A stretch of 5,256 bases of DNA, taken from assembly GCA_011389605.1 (NCBI GenBank), contig JAABTZ010000258.1, positions 1-5,256 of the forward strand, in the 5' to 3' direction. Shown here piece after piece: positions 5,233 to 5,256 of the stretch. Positions within the stretch are counted from its first letter, which is position 1; each line of letters starts with the position of its first letter. A program made the translations under genes and the position numbers. The notes under the pieces are model-generated. The model was not told the origin of the DNA. It saw nothing but the letters and a program-made list of their open reading frames with translations, and ran no database searches. The DNA comes from Desulfobacteraceae bacterium. Lineage in GTDB: Bacteria > Desulfobacterota > Desulfobacteria > Desulfobacterales > Desulfosalsimonadaceae.

Positions 5233-5256
5233 GCAGTCAAAGAGTGAAATTTTTAA

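Overview
The window looks like bacterial chromosome from a sulfate-reducing deltaproteobacterium, probably Desulfobacterales. That is an inference from the style of the proteins and from a dispersed repeat family with 'CGTAAAAAG' ends, which I associate with that group from general knowledge. I could not run a search. Five protein genes are supported. I see no tRNA, rRNA, CRISPR array, transposase, toxin-antitoxin pair or defence cluster.

Layout, left to right. Positions 1-552 (minus strand): a MntP-type manganese exporter, cut by the left edge just before its stop codon. Positions 553-776: a gene-free stretch holding one 128-bp palindromic repeat (R1). Positions 777-2027 (plus): a thiolase with a complete active site. 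Positions 2028-2526: a gene-free stretch of about 500 bp packed with repeat copies (R2, a solo end, and an interrupted copy R3 containing a large hairpin). Positions 2527-2967 (minus): an unrecognised 146-residue protein. Positions 2968-3102: a divergent intergenic region. Positions 3103-4284 (plus): a TraB/PrgY-family membrane protein. Positions 4307-5110 (minus): a long variant of the purine enzyme PurN, convergent with traB and only 22 bp from it. Positions 5111-5256: another short repeat piece and nothing coding.

The genes do not form an obvious pathway: metal export, acyl-CoA metabolism, a TraB-like membrane protein and purine synthesis. Strand changes at every junction imply mostly single-gene transcription units. 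The unifying feature is the repeat family, present in every complete intergenic space. The thiolase sits between two inverted 125-128-bp copies that are about 85% alike by hand alignment. The traB gene sits between perfect inverted 17-bp repeat ends. I read these as non-autonomous MITE-like or REP-like elements that settle between genes, not as a mobile unit carrying the genes.

I found no clear new biological system. The points most worth a second look are the repeat family and its nested hairpin, the roughly 40-residue insertion in PurN, the enlarged loop in the thiolase, and the unknown gene divergent from traB with a two-codon start-stop in its leader.
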